From Deinococcus aquaedulcis (GTDB taxonomy: Bacteria; Deinococcota; Deinococci; Deinococcales; Deinococcaceae): a stretch of 64,000 nt of DNA. Of this stretch, positions 8,484-23,671 are shown piece after piece (position 1 is the stretch's first letter; each line of letters begins with the position of its first letter). A model generated the notes under the pieces. The model saw only the letters and a program-made list of their open reading frames with translations. It ran no database searches and had not been told where the DNA came from. Both the position numbers and the translations under genes were made by a program. The stretch lies in contig NZ_JAHRBL010000014.1 in assembly GCF_019693445.1 (NCBI RefSeq), positions 19,555-83,554 of the forward strand, read 5' to 3'.

Positions 8484-8929
8484 CTAGGTTCCTCCTGTTG
8501 GACGGTTCAGGCAAACCGTTAACGTGAAGGCACGATAGAACCAGGGTGCTCACATAAAACTTACTGACCCCAGGCACCTTTTCATGATGCTGAGGTCAGG
8601 AAAGACAGGCGCTGTCTAGGCCGAGAAATTCAGGCCCCGCCACTAGGTGCAGGGCAGGCCTTTGATGAGAACTTCACTGCTGAATGCCAGCCCTATCGGC
8701 ACGAGGAGCTCTGTCAGACACAGCCGTGGGCCGGGGCGCAACGGACAGAAGAGGGTTGCCGACCAACTGGAACGAATCCAACCCTGGCAGTTGTAGAGCT
8801 GAAAAATCTGGCCTCAATCCTTTCCCCGGTTGACCCTGTCCAGCACGAAAGCTGAGAAGACCCTGGATAACGAGGGCCATGTGATGGACCTCCATACCAA
8901 GGCCATGCCAACTACGTTCCCAGCCTGAT
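8484..8929. other. Intergenic stretch without a convincing gene
   Basis: 446 bases between the start of the chemosensory operon and the end of the DUF3995 gene. Short minus-strand frames exist (for example 8674-8895) but show no recognisable motif or ribosome site and have mixed codon use. The last ~100 bases before 8484 should hold the operon promoter, but I see no clear -35/-10 pair. Confidence 0.6.
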
Positions 8930-9346
8930 TTACCTCAGGCTCAGCAGTGCGCCAGTACCCAGCAACAGGCAAAGGGGCGAGTACAGCCACATGTTCCAGC
9001 GGTGGAACGGCTGCACCCGGAAGGCGGGCGACAGCGTGGCCATGAGGAACCCCGCTATCCCCCGGGCCAGCAGAACGGCGGCCACCAGCCCAGCGCCCAG
9101 GCGCACCAGCGCAGGCCCCTGGGGTGCCCACACCACCAGCAGCGCGCCGACAAACAGCAGCCCCGCCACCACCAGACAGGGCCCCAGCCCTGGCAGGCCG
9201 CCGGACATGCCGCCCACCACCGCTCGCGCCAGGGCTTCCGGCGTGCGGGCCGGCCAGGGTGAACCCATCCCCCAGGCCACATGCAGCAGCCCCACCCCGA
9301 TCAAACCCATGGCTGCCAGCAGATGCCACCCCAGTTGAATATCCAT
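8930..9346 (-). CDS. DUF3995-family small membrane protein
   Basis: 138 residues with four predicted membrane helices. The N-terminus GVGLLHVAWGMGSPWP and the internal RGIAGFLMA match the DUF3995 pattern (H-x-x-W-x-x-G-x-x-W-P). The function is unknown; it is an integral inner-membrane protein. The start at 9346 lies inside a palindrome (9342-9366), and a TACCGT box five bases upstream suggests a leaderless transcript. It is separate from the chemosensory operon (446-base gap). Confidence 0.75.
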   Translation of the reverse strand: MDIQLGWHLLAAMGLIGVGLLHVAWGMGSPWPARTPEALARAVVGGMSGGLPGLGPCLVVAGLLFVGALLVVWAPQGPALVRLGAGLVAAVLLARGIAGFLMATLSPAFRVQPFHRWNMWLYSPLCLLLGTGALLSLR

Positions 9347-9366
9347 ACCCTACGGTATGGTATGGA
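9342..9366. promoter_or_regulatory. Operator-like palindrome over the DUF3995 start
   Basis: TCCATACC and GGTATGGA are perfect 8-base arms around a 9-base spacer, covering the start codon and probable -10 region of the gene at 8930-9346. The position suggests repression of a leaderless promoter; the regulator is unknown. Confidence 0.5.
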
Positions 9367-9649
9367 AAAGAAGATAGGGAGTGACAGGTGACCCGGAAAG
9401 TGAGACGGGGCTCCTCGTGGGGTTTGGCCAAAGTGGGGGACTGACAGTTGTCTGTCAGAGACTGTGCCCAGGCCACGGCTGCTCAAATAACAGGGAATCG
9501 AGCATCGGAATGTCTTCTCGTGCCTGCTCTCCCCTACCTACAGCCAACGCACCTGATCCGTTCGGAAGGAAAGCAGCGGCCACTCTCCTGCCCAGTGCCG
9601 GCCGGGCCTGATCACCCACTGGTTCAAACAGGCTTGGCCAACCCTCTGT
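9367..9649. other. Intergenic stretch between the pgm end and the DUF3995 start
   Basis: Apart from the palindrome at its left edge I see no gene, RNA or clear terminator here. The short frames present have no ribosome site or motif. Confidence 0.5.
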
Positions 9650-11281
9650 TCAGGTATGGCCCAGAGCGGCGGCCACAACTTCACGGGCCTCGTTCATCAC
9701 CTGGGCCAGATGCTCCGGGCCCCGGAAGCTTTCGGCATAGATCTTGTACACGTCTTCCGTGCCGCTGGGGCGGGCGGCAAACCACGCGTGGTCGGTGGTG
9801 ACCTTCAGGCCGCCAATCGCGGCGTTGTTGCCCGGCGCGCGGGTGAGGCGCGCGGTGATGGGATCACCACCCAGCGTGGTGGCCGTCACCTGCTCGGGAC
9901 TGAGGTTGCTGAGCACCTTTTTCTGCTCGGGGGTGGCGGGGGCGTCCTGGCGGTCATAGGCGGTTTCGCCGTAGCGGGCGGTCAGCGCCGCGAAGTGCTC
10001 AGCGGGGCTCTGGCCGGTGATGGCAGTCATTTCGGCGGCCAGCAGGCCCGCGATAATGCCGTCCTTGTCGGTGCTCCAGGCCCGGCCGTCCCGGCGCAGG
10101 AAGCTGGCCCCGGCCGATTCCTCACCGCCAAAACCCAGCGAGCCGTCCAGCAGCCCCCGCACGAAGTATTTGAAGCCCACCGGCACCTCCACCACGCGCC
10201 GGCCCAGCCCCGCGCCCACCCGGTCAATCAGGGCGCTGCTCACCAGGGTTTTGCCAATGGCGGCGTCCGGGCGCCAGCCGGGGCGGTGGGTGAACAGGTA
10301 GTCAATCATCACCGCGAGGTAATGGTTGGGGTTCATCAGCCCATCCGGGGTCACGATGCCGTGGCGGTCGGCGTCGGGATCGTTGCCCACGGCTACGTCA
10401 AAATCGCCTTTCAGGGCCAGCAGCCCGGCCATGGCGTAGGGGCTCGAGCAGTCCATGCGAATCTTGCCGTCGCGGTCCACACTCATGAAGGCAAAGCGCG
10501 GGTCCACGTCGTGGTTCACCACCGTCAGATTCAGGCGGTGTTCTTCGGCAATCAGCTCCCAGACGGGCAGGCTGGCGCCGCCCAGCGGGTCCACGCCGAT
10601 ACGCACGCCACTTTCGCGGATAGCGTCCAGGTCAATCACGGCGGGCAATTGCCGCACGTAGGGCCGCAGGAAATCAAAGGGGTCCAGCGCGTTCATGGCG
10701 TCTTCCAGCGAGACGCGGTGCACGTCGCGCAGTTCGCGTTCCAGAATGGCGTTCGCGCGGGCCTGAATGGCGCCCGTCACATCGGTGTCGGCGGGGCCGC
10801 CGCTGGGCGGGTTGTACTTGAAACCGCCGTCCTGCGGGGGGTTGTGGCTGGGCGTGATCACGATGCCGTCGGCCTGTTCGGCCCCGGCGCGGTTGTGTTC
10901 CAGAATCGCGTGGCTGATCAGGGGCGTGGCAGTCAGAGCACCGGCCTGGGCACGCACCCGCACGCCGTTGGCGGCCAGCACCTGCAGGGCGCTCATCCAG
11001 GCGGGTTCAGACAGGGCGTGGCTGTCCAGGCCCATGTACAGCGGCCCCGTGATGCCAGCGGCGGCGCGGTGCTCGGCCACGGCCTGGGCAATGGCCAGAA
11101 TGTGGGCCTCGTTGAAGGTGCCGCCCAGGCTGCTGCCCCGGTGCCCGCTGGTGCCAAAGGCCACGCGCTGCAGGGGATCGGCGGGGTCGGGGCGGGTTTC
11201 GTAGTAATGGGCCACTAAGCGGGGAATGTTCGTCAGCAGGCGCTGTGGGGCGCGTTTTCCGGCCAGGTTGCTGATCGTCAT
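9650..11281 (-). CDS. pgm: Phosphoglucomutase, alpha-D-glucose phosphate-specific
   Basis: 543 residues, the length of the E. coli Pgm type (about 546). It interconverts glucose-1-phosphate and glucose-6-phosphate, joining glycogen, trehalose and envelope sugar pathways to glycolysis. Motifs in order: [10 protein letters not shown] near residue 44, phosphoserine loop [15 protein letters not shown] (~146), metal loop [10 protein letters not shown], sugar-binding [10 protein letters not shown] and C-terminal phosphate-binding [12 protein letters not shown]. The start at 11281 fits the N-terminus of the family and lies seven bases after TAGACT, so the mRNA is probably leaderless. GlpX, TreS and GlgX elsewhere in the window act on connected sugars. 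Confidence 0.95.
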   Translation of the reverse strand: MTISNLAGKRAPQRLLTNIPRLVAHYYETRPDPADPLQRVAFGTSGHRGSSLGGTFNEAHILAIAQAVAEHRAAAGITGPLYMGLDSHALSEPAWMSALQVLAANGVRVRAQAGALTATPLISHAILEHNRAGAEQADGIVITPSHNPPQDGGFKYNPPSGGPADTDVTGAIQARANAILERELRDVHRVSLEDAMNALDPFDFLRPYVRQLPAVIDLDAIRESGVRIGVDPLGGASLPVWELIAEEHRLNLTVVNHDVDPRFAFMSVDRDGKIRMDCSSPYAMAGLLALKGDFDVAVGNDPDADRHGIVTPDGLMNPNHYLAVMIDYLFTHRPGWRPDAAIGKTLVSSALIDRVGAGLGRRVVEVPVGFKYFVRGLLDGSLGFGGEESAGASFLRRDGRAWSTDKDGIIAGLLAAEMTAITGQSPAEHFAALTARYGETAYDRQDAPATPEQKKVLSNLSPEQVTATTLGGDPITARLTRAPGNNAAIGGLKVTTDHAWFAARPSGTEDVYKIYAESFRGPEHLAQVMNEAREVVAAALGHT

Positions 11282-11386
11282 GGGGCCCAGTCTACGCAGG
11301 GCGGCCCGGGCAGGCGGCGCTGGGGTAAGACAGCGTGAAGGCGCTTGCACTGCGCGCGGCGAGGCACTGGTAACCTGCGGGGTGCC

Positions 11387-11497
11387 ATGAAGGAATTTCT
11401 GAACGACTGGTGGCGCCTGTTCAAGCTGATCGCCGGGTCGCTGGCGATTCCGGTGATTTTGTGGGGGATTTTGGTTTGGGCGGGGGTGTTGCGGTAG
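11387..11497 (+). CDS. 36-residue single-helix membrane peptide
   Basis: This short frame encodes [17 protein letters not shown] followed by a hydrophobic stretch ending WAGVLR: an amphipathic basic start plus one transmembrane helix. It is divergent from pgm (105 bases between starts), and TAACCT lies ten bases before the ATG. A strong terminator-like hairpin follows 34 bases after the stop. Such small one-helix proteins are common and often regulate or assemble membrane complexes; no function can be assigned. Confidence 0.6.
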   Translation: MKEFLNDWWRLFKLIAGSLAIPVILWGILVWAGVLR

Positions 11498-11530
11498 AGG
11501 GGATGTTGTCTGGGTTTGCCCCACCCCCCA

Positions 11531-11565
11531 GCCCCCTACCCCAAAGGGGCAGGGGGAGTTTTTCC
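11531..11565 (+). terminator. GC-rich hairpin with T-tract
   Basis: CCCCCTACCCC-AAA-GGGGCAGGGGG is an almost perfect 11-bp stem followed by AGTTTTT. It is placed to end transcription of the small membrane peptide gene at 11387-11497. Confidence 0.75.
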
Positions 11566-11912
11566 GCTGCGCTCGGCAAACGTTGACTGACGATTTGGGG
11601 TGGCCCGGCTTCGCCCCGCGATGTACGCCGTGGCCCGCCTCCGCCCATCGCCTTACGCCCGCGCCCTTCGGGCACGACGGCTTCGTCTGGACCTGGGCGG
11701 TATGGGGACAAGAAGGCTGGGTGCGGCCCAGAAGGTTCTACTTTTTAAAAGACAGGGGCCAAGGAGGGTGGGTGTACCGACCCTCTTCCGTCAGGAGTGA
11801 GAGGTCAATTGCAGCCCAAGTCCCGTCCACCTCTCAGAGACAGCCACCACAAAACCGCGTCCTCCTCTCTGCCTTGGAATCGCTCCCAGAGGGGATTTTT
11901 TTTGCCCCGTGT
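11566..11912. other. Intergenic stretch upstream of glpX
   Basis: About 350 bases with alternating CGCCC/GGGCG self-complementary runs and several overlapping frames (for example 11583-11915) that have no protein-like pattern. No gene is called. The right end carries the glpX promoter. Confidence 0.5.
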
Positions 11913-11918
11913 TAGCTT
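11913..11918 (+). promoter_or_regulatory. Leaderless -10 box of glpX
   Basis: TAGCTT lies six bases before the glpX ATG with no Shine-Dalgarno, the TANNNT leaderless layout seen repeatedly in this window. Confidence 0.55.
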
Positions 11919-11924
11919 CGGGGC

Positions 11925-12938
11925 ATGACGGTCAAGCGGAAGGGCGGCCCAGAAGCACGCGTGGATTCCAATCATTTTGAACATGCCTTGGTGCTGGAAA
12001 CGGCCCGGGTGACCGAGGGGGCCGCACTGGCGGCCAGCCGTCAGATGGGCATGGGGGACAAGAACGCGGTGGACGGCGCGGGCACCGAGGCCATGCGCGA
12101 GCTGCTGAATTCGCTGGACATCCGGGGCACCGTGGTCATCGGGGAAGGCGAAATGGACGAGGCCCCCATGCTGTACATCGGGGAAAAGGTGGGCGCCGGA
12201 CAGTACGAGGTGGACATCGCCGTGGACCCGGTGGAAGGCACCTCGGTCACGGCCAAGGGGCTGCCCAACGGGCTGGCGGTGATTGCCCTGTCCGAGCGCG
12301 GCGGCCTGATGCACGCGCCGGACTGCTACATGGACAAGCTGGTGGTGCCGCCCCCCGCCGCCGGCAAGGTGAATCTGGACTGGCCCGTGGAGGCCAACCT
12401 GAACGTGCTGGCCCAGAGCCTGGAGCGTGACGTGGATGATCTGATGATCACCATTCTGGACCGCGAGCGCCATGCGGACCTGATTCGCCGGGTGCGCGCG
12501 GCGGGCGCCCGCGTGAAACTGATTGGCGACGGCGACGTGGTCGCCAGCTTGCAGGTGGGCGTGCGCGGCACCGGCGTCCACGCCCTGATGGGCTCAGGGG
12601 GCGCGCCCGAAGGCGTGCTGTCGGCGGCGGCCATGAAGTGCCTGGGCGCCGAGATTCAGGGCCGCTTTATTGCCGAAGACGACGCCATGCGTGAACGTTT
12701 CAAGGCGATGGGCGTAGACGAGCGGCGCGTGTACAAGACCAACGACCTTGCCCCGGGCAAGCAGATGGTCTTCAGCGCCACAGGCATTACCTACGGCGAA
12801 CTGCTGAGCGGCGTGCGGCGCTTCGGCGGCGGCGCGCGCACCCACACGCTGGTGATGGGCTACGCCACGCGCGTGGTGCGCTTTATCGATACCGTGCACT
12901 TGGAAGACGACGGCGCCCGCGTGATCGTGCGTGTCTGA
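11925..12938 (+). CDS. glpX: Class II fructose-1,6-bisphosphatase
   Basis: 337 residues, usual for GlpX. It hydrolyses fructose-1,6-bisphosphate to fructose-6-phosphate in gluconeogenesis, in the cytoplasm. Signature segments: [14 protein letters not shown] near the N-terminus, metal-binding [15 protein letters not shown] (~residue 70), [14 protein letters not shown] (~92) and the substrate loop [14 protein letters not shown] (~225). The start is set by the ATG six bases after TAGCTT. A strong terminator follows directly, so it is transcribed alone. Confidence 0.95.
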   Translation: MTVKRKGGPEARVDSNHFEHALVLETARVTEGAALAASRQMGMGDKNAVDGAGTEAMRELLNSLDIRGTVVIGEGEMDEAPMLYIGEKVGAGQYEVDIAVDPVEGTSVTAKGLPNGLAVIALSERGGLMHAPDCYMDKLVVPPPAAGKVNLDWPVEANLNVLAQSLERDVDDLMITILDRERHADLIRRVRAAGARVKLIGDGDVVASLQVGVRGTGVHALMGSGGAPEGVLSAAAMKCLGAEIQGRFIAEDDAMRERFKAMGVDERRVYKTNDLAPGKQMVFSATGITYGELLSGVRRFGGGARTHTLVMGYATRVVRFIDTVHLEDDGARVIVRV

Positions 12939-12955
12939 CAGCAAAGGGAAACCGA

Positions 12956-12993
12956 CGAAGGAGCGCTTCACCGCGCTCTTTCGTTTTTCTTTA
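12956..12993 (+). terminator. Rho-independent terminator of glpX
   Basis: CGAAGGAGCGC pairs with GCGCTCTTTCG across a 6-base loop and is followed by TTTTTCTTT. Confidence 0.85.
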
Positions 12994-12998
12994 TTCCT

Positions 12999-13028
12999 TT
13001 AACATTAAATCTCTGAGCTGCTTACACT
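12999..13028 (+). promoter_or_regulatory. Promoter of wrbA
   Basis: -35 TTAACA (12999-13004), 18-base spacer and -10 TACACT (13023-13028), five bases before the wrbA ATG; there is no Shine-Dalgarno. Confidence 0.7.
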
Positions 13029-13033
13029 CGGGT

Positions 13034-13642
<609 letters not shown>

Positions 13643-13658
13643 ACCTCCAGGCAAAAAA

Positions 13659-13692
13659 GGGGCCCGCACATTGACCGTGCGGGCCCCCCTCT
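13659..13692. terminator. Bidirectional terminator between wrbA and treS
   Basis: GGGGCCCGCAC and GTGCGGGCCCC form an 11-bp stem with a 7-base loop. T-rich sequence follows on the plus side, and the preceding run of six A gives a T-tract on the minus side, so it can serve both convergent genes. Confidence 0.85.
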
Positions 13693-13724
13693 TTCACCTA
13701 TCACCCATCCACCCTCAACGCCCT

Positions 13725-15377
<1,653 letters not shown>

Positions 15378-15383
15378 GCGCGA

Positions 15384-15389
15384 AGTCTA
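15384..15389 (-). promoter_or_regulatory. Leaderless -10 box of treS
   Basis: On the minus strand TAGACT is six bases before the treS ATG; no Shine-Dalgarno is present. Confidence 0.55.
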
Positions 15390-15456
15390 AGCGACACGGG
15401 CCTGGAAGCGTTTCCCCCAAATGAGGCTGCTCCAAAGGCGCGGCCCACCACCCATG

Positions 15457-15482
15457 AAAAAAAACCCCGCTTCTCAGCGGAG
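15457..15482 (-). terminator. Terminator of tRNA-Gln
   Basis: On the minus strand CTCCGCT/AGCGGGG form a 7-bp stem (one G-U pair) with a 4-base GAGA loop, followed by eight T. It lies six bases after the encoded CCA. Confidence 0.85.
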
Positions 15483-15487
15483 TTTCT

Positions 15488-15562
<75 letters not shown>

Positions 15563-15606
15563 CCACATGTTCTGGCGCGCCACTTTCTGGCAAAGCAGCG
15601 TCAGGG

Positions 15607-15636
15607 AGTATAGATGGACCTGCGCGCAGCCGTCAA
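15607..15636 (-). promoter_or_regulatory. Promoter of tRNA-Gln
   Basis: On the minus strand -35 TTGACG, 18-base spacer and -10 TATACT, about 45 bases before the tRNA 5' end. Both boxes are one mismatch from consensus. Confidence 0.8.
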
Positions 15637-15863
15637 GGGTAGGGGGCATGGCTTGCGCATGTCCGGCAGGGCCGACCCCAGGGCCCAAGAGGGGCTGAAG
15701 CGCGTTTAGACCGCAGTTGCCGCGCCTCCCTGAACTCTGATACACTGAGGTGTTGCCGCGCCCGTTGCATGCTGCTGACCAGCTGGTCAGGTATGAACGA
15801 AGAGCAGGTATCAGGTCGGTTTCACGGGCCGGAGTGCCGGTGAACCCAGGAGGACAGGAGTTC
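15637..15863. other. Leader region of rpsA
   Basis: No gene is seen between the tRNA promoter and rpsA. The stretch holds the rpsA promoter and a ~115-base 5' untranslated leader. S1 mRNA leaders are autoregulated in some bacteria; I see no defined binding structure. Confidence 0.5.
15717..15746 (+). promoter_or_regulatory. Promoter of rpsA
   Basis: -35 TTGCCG (15717-15722), 18-base spacer, -10 TACACT (15741-15746). It leaves a leader of about 115 bases before the ATG, unlike the leaderless genes around it. Confidence 0.7.
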
Positions 15864-17561
<1,698 letters not shown>

Positions 17562-17582
17562 CGCCTGAAGGACGTTGCTGGG

Positions 17583-17616
17583 CACCCCGGACCGAAATGG
17601 TCCGGGGTGTTCTTGT
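17583..17616 (+). terminator. Terminator of rpsA
   Basis: CACCCCGGACC/GGTCCGGGGTG, 11-bp perfect stem, 5-base loop, followed by TTCTTGTTG. Confidence 0.85.
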
Positions 17617-18096
17617 TGTGGGCGCGGGAAGCGGGAGGCGGTACGCGGGAAAAGAGGAGCTGCGGGGTCTCTCTGACTGGTCTCCCCTGTCAGGGCCGTT
17701 GGTCGGGGGTGGACTGCGATCAGGGATGGAAGGAGTGAAGCGGGCTCAGCGTGGGCCGGGTGCTGGAACCTGTTGCCCCCTCACCTTGTTTGCTCCGAGC
17801 TGTCGTGAACGGGACATCGGGGCAAAGCTGCTTTTTCCGTCGCAGTCGAAGGCGAGCGAAGCTCGCCACCCCCCTCCCAACCTCTGCTGCGCAGCTCTGC
17901 GAGTCCCCCGCAAGGTGGGAGGAGTCAGTGCCTTGCGTTCGAGTCGCACGTTGTGTCTTGCAGATCAAGCGTTCGAGCGGCAGGAAATCCCTGCGGTCAT
18001 GCAGTGACGTGGTGCTGACCACCTTTTGCCCAACCCACCTTCAACCTCTCCCCTCCTGCCTTTCCCGCTACCCGCGCACTGCCTCCCGCTCCCTCC
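17617..18096. other. Intergenic stretch between rpsA and ppk
   Basis: About 480 bases without a convincing gene. It contains a perfect 7-bp hairpin (GGCGAGC-GAA-GCTCGCC, 17851-17867) and the left copy of a dispersed repeat (17868-17932). The overlapping frames here have no protein-like features. Confidence 0.55.
17868..17932 (+). repeat. Dispersed intergenic repeat, copy 1
   Basis: The core CTCTGCTGCGCAGCTCTGCG followed by AGTCCCCCGCA aligns with the reverse strand of 50381-50425 with only a few differences (CTCTGCGGCGCAACTTTGCG, AGCCCCGCCGCA). Both copies are flanked by C-runs on one side and G-runs on the other and lie in gene-free DNA. Confidence 0.55.
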
Positions 18097-20217
<2,121 letters not shown>

Positions 20218-20333
20218 AGTGACAGACTCCTTGGGCAGTAGACACGCAGATGATCAGGGCAATGTCACCGTATTACAGCACGGGCCCCCAAACCGTCAGC
20301 GCCGCGTCTGGCCGCTGGGGGCCGGTCCCTGCC

Positions 20334-20564
20334 CTAGCGGCGGGGCCGCCGACGGGCGCGGCGGCGCAGCGCGGGCAGTGGGTCCACGCCTGGGGGCAGC
20401 AGCGCGGCCAGGGTGACGCGCCGGGGCGACAGGGGCGCCGGCACCGGCTGCGGCGCCCGCGAGTCGCGCAGGTTGGGCACCAGCGGCTCCGGCGCGGCGG
20501 CCGGTGCCGGGTCAGGGCCGGCGGGCTTGCGCTTGCGTTTTCGGGCCTGCGGACCTTCCTGCAT
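20334..20564 (-). CDS. Small basic protein, unknown
   Basis: A 76-residue frame starting MQEGPQARKRKRKPAG with AGGGGG four bases before the ATG. It is a short Lys/Arg head, an Ala/Pro middle and an Arg-rich tail (ALRRRARRRPRR). It sits between ppk and the Rieske gene in a tight space. The composition is low-complexity and could be chance in GC-rich DNA. If real it may bind nucleic acid or polyphosphate, which is speculation from charge alone. Confidence 0.35.
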   Translation of the reverse strand: MQEGPQARKRKRKPAGPDPAPAAAPEPLVPNLRDSRAPQPVPAPLSPRRVTLAALLPPGVDPLPALRRRARRRPRR

Positions 20565-20636
20565 GAAACCCCCTGCGGCCGGGCGGGCGCGCTGCGTGTG
20601 GCGGGGCCGGGGAACGGACCCCTTCACTGTACGCCC

Positions 20637-20948
20637 CTACAGCGTGCAGACGTACAGCTGCCCGTCCTCAACCTCAGTGCGGTACAGGCGCACGGGCTTG
20701 ACCGCAGGCAGCGCCCGGGGCTTGCCAGTAGCCAGCTCGAACTTGGCGCCGTGCTTCTCGCAGGTGATGCGCCCGGCGCTCACGTCGCCGCCCAGCAGCG
20801 GGTAATCCTTGTGCGTGCAGTTGTTCCGCAGGGCGTAGAACTGCCCTTCAAACTGCACCACGACCACGCTCACGCCCTCCACGCTGACTTCGGTCTGCCC
20901 GCCTTCGGGCAGCGCTTCAACCGGTCCCACCCGCACACGCTCGCTCAT
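20637..20948 (-). CDS. Rieske [2Fe-2S] ferredoxin-like protein
   Basis: 103 residues forming one Rieske domain. The cluster ligands are visible as C44-T-H46 and C63-EK-H66 (CxH...CxxH). The short form lacks a membrane anchor and resembles ferredoxin subunits of ring-hydroxylating oxygenases or the small subunit of assimilatory nitrite reductase. No oxygenase or reductase subunit is next to it, so its partner is unknown. The ATG follows TAGACT by eight bases, with no Shine-Dalgarno. Confidence 0.88.
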   Translation of the reverse strand: MSERVRVGPVEALPEGGQTEVSVEGVSVVVVQFEGQFYALRNNCTHKDYPLLGGDVSAGRITCEKHGAKFELATGKPRALPAVKPVRLYRTEVEDGQLYVCTL

Positions 20949-21213
20949 GGTGGCCGAGTCTAGAGCATGGGGCGCTACGGGCCGCTTTCCGGGGTTTGAG
21001 CACGGGGACTCTTTCCCAGTGGCGGCGCGAGAAGGCCGGCGCGGGCTGCCGTCTGACCGAATCCACCAGCACAGCTAAGGTCCTCAGAGCCGCTGTGCTG
21101 GGCCACAGGTCCGTGAGCCCGTTCTTTCCACTTAGCGAGAAGCCAGGCACCCGAGATTCCGCTGTCCGCGTGGCCAGAGCAGAGGGCGCCTCTTCAGACC
21201 AGGGCCCCGACCC

Positions 21214-21690
21214 TCACCTGCCCAACATGCGGTGGTCGCAGATCTGATACCCGTGACGCTGGTACAGCCGAACCGCCGCCACGTTCTGGGCCGTCACGAA
21301 CACCTCTTTCCCCCGCACCCCCTGGGCCGCCATCCATTCGTTGGCCCCCGTCATCAGTGCTGCCGCGACCCCCTGTCCGCGCGCGCCGGGTTCAACATAA
21401 ATCCAGGACAACACGCCAACCTCAAAACCCATGTAACGGTCCTGCCGCGTCTCGGCCAACACGATGCCTTGCGGCTTGGCCTCACCGATCACCCGCACCC
21501 ACTGCCGGGGGGAACCGGCCTCCATCAGTTCCTGCCAGTTTCGTTGCACCAGTTCGGACAGGTCGCTCTCTGGCGGCGCACCGTACACCTGCTGCCACCA
21601 CGCCAGATGCTCGGCAAGGTACGTGTGGAGCCACGATTGAATGGTCGGGGCATCTTCCCCTCGCAGTTCTCGCAGTGACGGAACAGGCAT
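21214..21690 (-). CDS. GNAT-family N-acetyltransferase
   Basis: 158 residues from the ATG at 21690, preferred over one eleven codons upstream because TATCCT stands six bases before it, the leaderless layout. The acetyl-CoA site is seen as VEPGARGQGVAAALM (R/Q-x-x-G-x-G/A signature) followed by NVAAVRLYQRHGYQ, the usual GNAT C-terminal strand-helix. The substrate cannot be read from the sequence. The gene stands alone. Confidence 0.88.
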   Translation of the reverse strand: MPVPSLRELRGEDAPTIQSWLHTYLAEHLAWWQQVYGAPPESDLSELVQRNWQELMEAGSPRQWVRVIGEAKPQGIVLAETRQDRYMGFEVGVLSWIYVEPGARGQGVAAALMTGANEWMAAQGVRGKEVFVTAQNVAAVRLYQRHGYQICDHRMLGR

Positions 21691-21871
21691 GACCGCAGGA
21701 TAGGCGCCTGGGCTCTGGTTCATTCACCTGCACCGCGAACGCTGCAGCCCCCGAGACCCTTTGCTGACGCGCTCCAGATGTAGGGAGACCAGTATCCAAG
21801 CTGTGGGCCACGATCCACCAGCCTCGCTTGCCTGCCCATCACGTTCGGGTTGAGAGCGCTTTCCCGTCACA

Positions 21872-22708
21872 TCAAACGCCGCAGCCGCTTTCCAGGGGGG
21901 TCTGGCGCACCCCAGCTGGGGACCATTCCAGCACGCTCACAGCGGCGCCCTCGTAGTAGGCGCCGTACACCGCCAGCTCCATGCGGCCGTCGCCGTTCAG
22001 GTCCGCCACCCCGGCCAGACGGTACAGGGTGGCCATGGGCATCGGGGCGTCGCTGCCGGGGTCCCAGGGGGTGAGGGGGGCCACATGTTCGCCCAGCACA
22101 GTGGTCACGGCCCGGCCGTTCACCACATGCCTCAGCAGCAGCACGCTGTAATCGCCCCGCTGGCCTACGGGCGGCGGAAAATCACCACTGCGCCCAGCAA
22201 AGCGGCTGGCCTCGATCAGGACCTCCTGCGTGCCGTTGCCATCCAGGTCTGTGCGCACCAGCCGGGTCAGGTGTACGGTGGGCGCGGTCAGGCCCCGGCG
22301 GACCAGTTCGGCCCGCACCAGCGCCGCGTAGGTGGCGTTGGCGGTGGGCAGCAGCGTGACCGGGCGCGGCTGGGGCCGGATGGCCGCCCCCACGAACAGG
22401 GCGCCGCCCGGCAGCGCAGGGGTCGGTGAGACGGGCACCGTCAGCGTCTGCTCGCAGGGCACGTCCAGGGGCCGCACGCCGCTGCCGCGCACGGGCTGCG
22501 GCGCGGCCCCCAGGCCCAGGCGGGTGTAGCTGGCCCCGGACCGCACCTGGGGCCGGGCCTGAGCGGCGTTCAGCCAGCGGCCCCCTGCCCAGGCCCCCAG
22601 CAGATAGGGGGTGCGCTCGCCGGGGAGGGTGGCCAGCACCGGCGAGACGGAAGGAACCGGGGCGGCGGCGGCCAGGCCGCACAGCAGCAGAGGCAGCAGG
22701 GGGCGCAT
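21872..22708 (-). CDS. Secreted protein with FG-GAP-like repeats
   Basis: 278 residues from ATG 22708. A short hydrophobic signal peptide (MRPLLPLLLCGLAAAAP) is probably cut near residue 16. Two calcium-binding-style loops, TDLDGNGTQEVLIEA and ADLNGDGRMELAVYGAY, match the D-x-D/N-x-D-G-x-x-E/D pattern of FG-GAP/VCBS integrin-type repeats. It is likely extracytoplasmic and may bind carbohydrate or protein. Upstream, TAAGCT is followed by CGGAGGC and the ATG, so it can be read as leaderless or as having a GGAGG ribosome site. It is convergent with no gene. Confidence 0.72.
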   Translation of the reverse strand: MRPLLPLLLCGLAAAAPVPSVSPVLATLPGERTPYLLGAWAGGRWLNAAQARPQVRSGASYTRLGLGAAPQPVRGSGVRPLDVPCEQTLTVPVSPTPALPGGALFVGAAIRPQPRPVTLLPTANATYAALVRAELVRRGLTAPTVHLTRLVRTDLDGNGTQEVLIEASRFAGRSGDFPPPVGQRGDYSVLLLRHVVNGRAVTTVLGEHVAPLTPWDPGSDAPMPMATLYRLAGVADLNGDGRMELAVYGAYYEGAAVSVLEWSPAGVRQTPLESGCGV

Positions 22709-22747
22709 GCCTCCGAGCTTACATGGGGCGCCGCTGCCCTCCAATGC

Positions 22748-22779
22748 AAAGCGGGCCCGGGGGTGACCCCGGAGCCCGC
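22748..22779 (-). terminator. Terminator of the VOC dioxygenase gene
   Basis: On the minus strand GCGGGCTCCGGGG pairs with CCCCCGGGCCCGC across a short loop and is followed by TTTGCATT, 17 bases after the stop. Confidence 0.65.
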
Positions 22780-22795
22780 CAGCGCGGTGTAGCGC

Positions 22796-23665
22796 TTACG
22801 CCAGCACCCGGGCTTCCTGCAGGGTCAGCCCGTTGCCCCAGGGGTCCTGCAGGGTCAGCGTGCCGCCTTCCTGCGCTTCCACCTGTGCCCCAGGCAGCGC
22901 CTCCAGGCGGGCACGCAGCGCGGCGAGGTCTGGCACCAGCACCGTCACCTGGGCCAGCCCGGCGGCGGGGGTCAGGGGGCGACGCTGGCCCGCTGTGTGC
23001 CATTCGTTCAGGCCGAAATGGTGGTGGTAGCCGCCCCACGAGAGAAAGGCGGCGCCCGGCAACTGGGCCACCACGTCCAGCCCCAGGGCCTGCGCGTACC
23101 AGCGGGCGGCTTCCCCGGCTCGGCCCACCTTGAGGTGGACGTGGCCCACCACGGTGCCGGCCGGCGCGGCGTCAAAGGTGACGCTGCCCAGGGTGCGGGC
23201 GTCCAGCCCAGCGGCGCCCAGCACGGCCGCCGTGTCCACCGCGCGGGTGTCCATCTGCACCTGCCCGTTCACCCATGACCACCCATCACGCGGGCGGTCG
23301 GCGTAGACCTCAATGCCGTTGCCTTCGGGGTCGTTCAGGTAAAAGGCTTCGCTGACCAGATGGTCCCCGCTGCCTAAGGGCACCCCCAGCTGCGCCGCGT
23401 GCGCCAGCCACCGCCCCAGCGCGGCGCGGTCGGGCAACAGGAAGGCGGTGTGGTACAGGCCCGGCCGGTTCACCGGAGCGGGGGGCAGGTCTGGGGCAGC
23501 CTCCAGCACCAGCAGCGGCTGACCCTGCGCCGAGAGGGCCGTACGCGTGGGAGACAGCGGGCTGGGTTGCAGGCCCAGCAGCCGGGCATAGAACTGGGCC
23601 GTACCCGGCAGGTCGCGCACCCGCAGGTGAACCGGGCCAAGGGAAGGGAAGGCAGCGGCGATCAT
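22796..23665 (-). CDS. VOC-family extradiol dioxygenase / glyoxalase (CatE-like)
   Basis: 289 residues with two tandem VOC modules. Module 1 begins [23 protein letters not shown] and ends [14 protein letters not shown]. Module 2 has [23 protein letters not shown] and ends [10 protein letters not shown]. The probable metal ligands are the His of GHVHL, a second His in the [10 protein letters not shown] segment and a late acidic residue. The layout is that of Bacillus CatE/YfiE catechol-2,3-dioxygenases, and the [11 protein letters not shown] segment is characteristic. The gene is single, behind a palindrome that overlaps its -35 box, which suggests induction by a phenolic or quinone compound (inference). 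Confidence 0.85.
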   Translation of the reverse strand: MIAAAFPSLGPVHLRVRDLPGTAQFYARLLGLQPSPLSPTRTALSAQGQPLLVLEAAPDLPPAPVNRPGLYHTAFLLPDRAALGRWLAHAAQLGVPLGSGDHLVSEAFYLNDPEGNGIEVYADRPRDGWSWVNGQVQMDTRAVDTAAVLGAAGLDARTLGSVTFDAAPAGTVVGHVHLKVGRAGEAARWYAQALGLDVVAQLPGAAFLSWGGYHHHFGLNEWHTAGQRRPLTPAAGLAQVTVLVPDLAALRARLEALPGAQVEAQEGGTLTLQDPWGNGLTLQEARVLA

Positions 23666-23671
23666 ACCCTC

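Noticed and set aside
11583..11915. 110-codon frame upstream of glpX
   Set aside because: Overlaps the glpX promoter and self-complementary GC runs; no protein-like pattern.
17597..18007. 136-codon frame after rpsA
   Set aside because: Starts inside the rpsA terminator and crosses a dispersed repeat; not protein-like.
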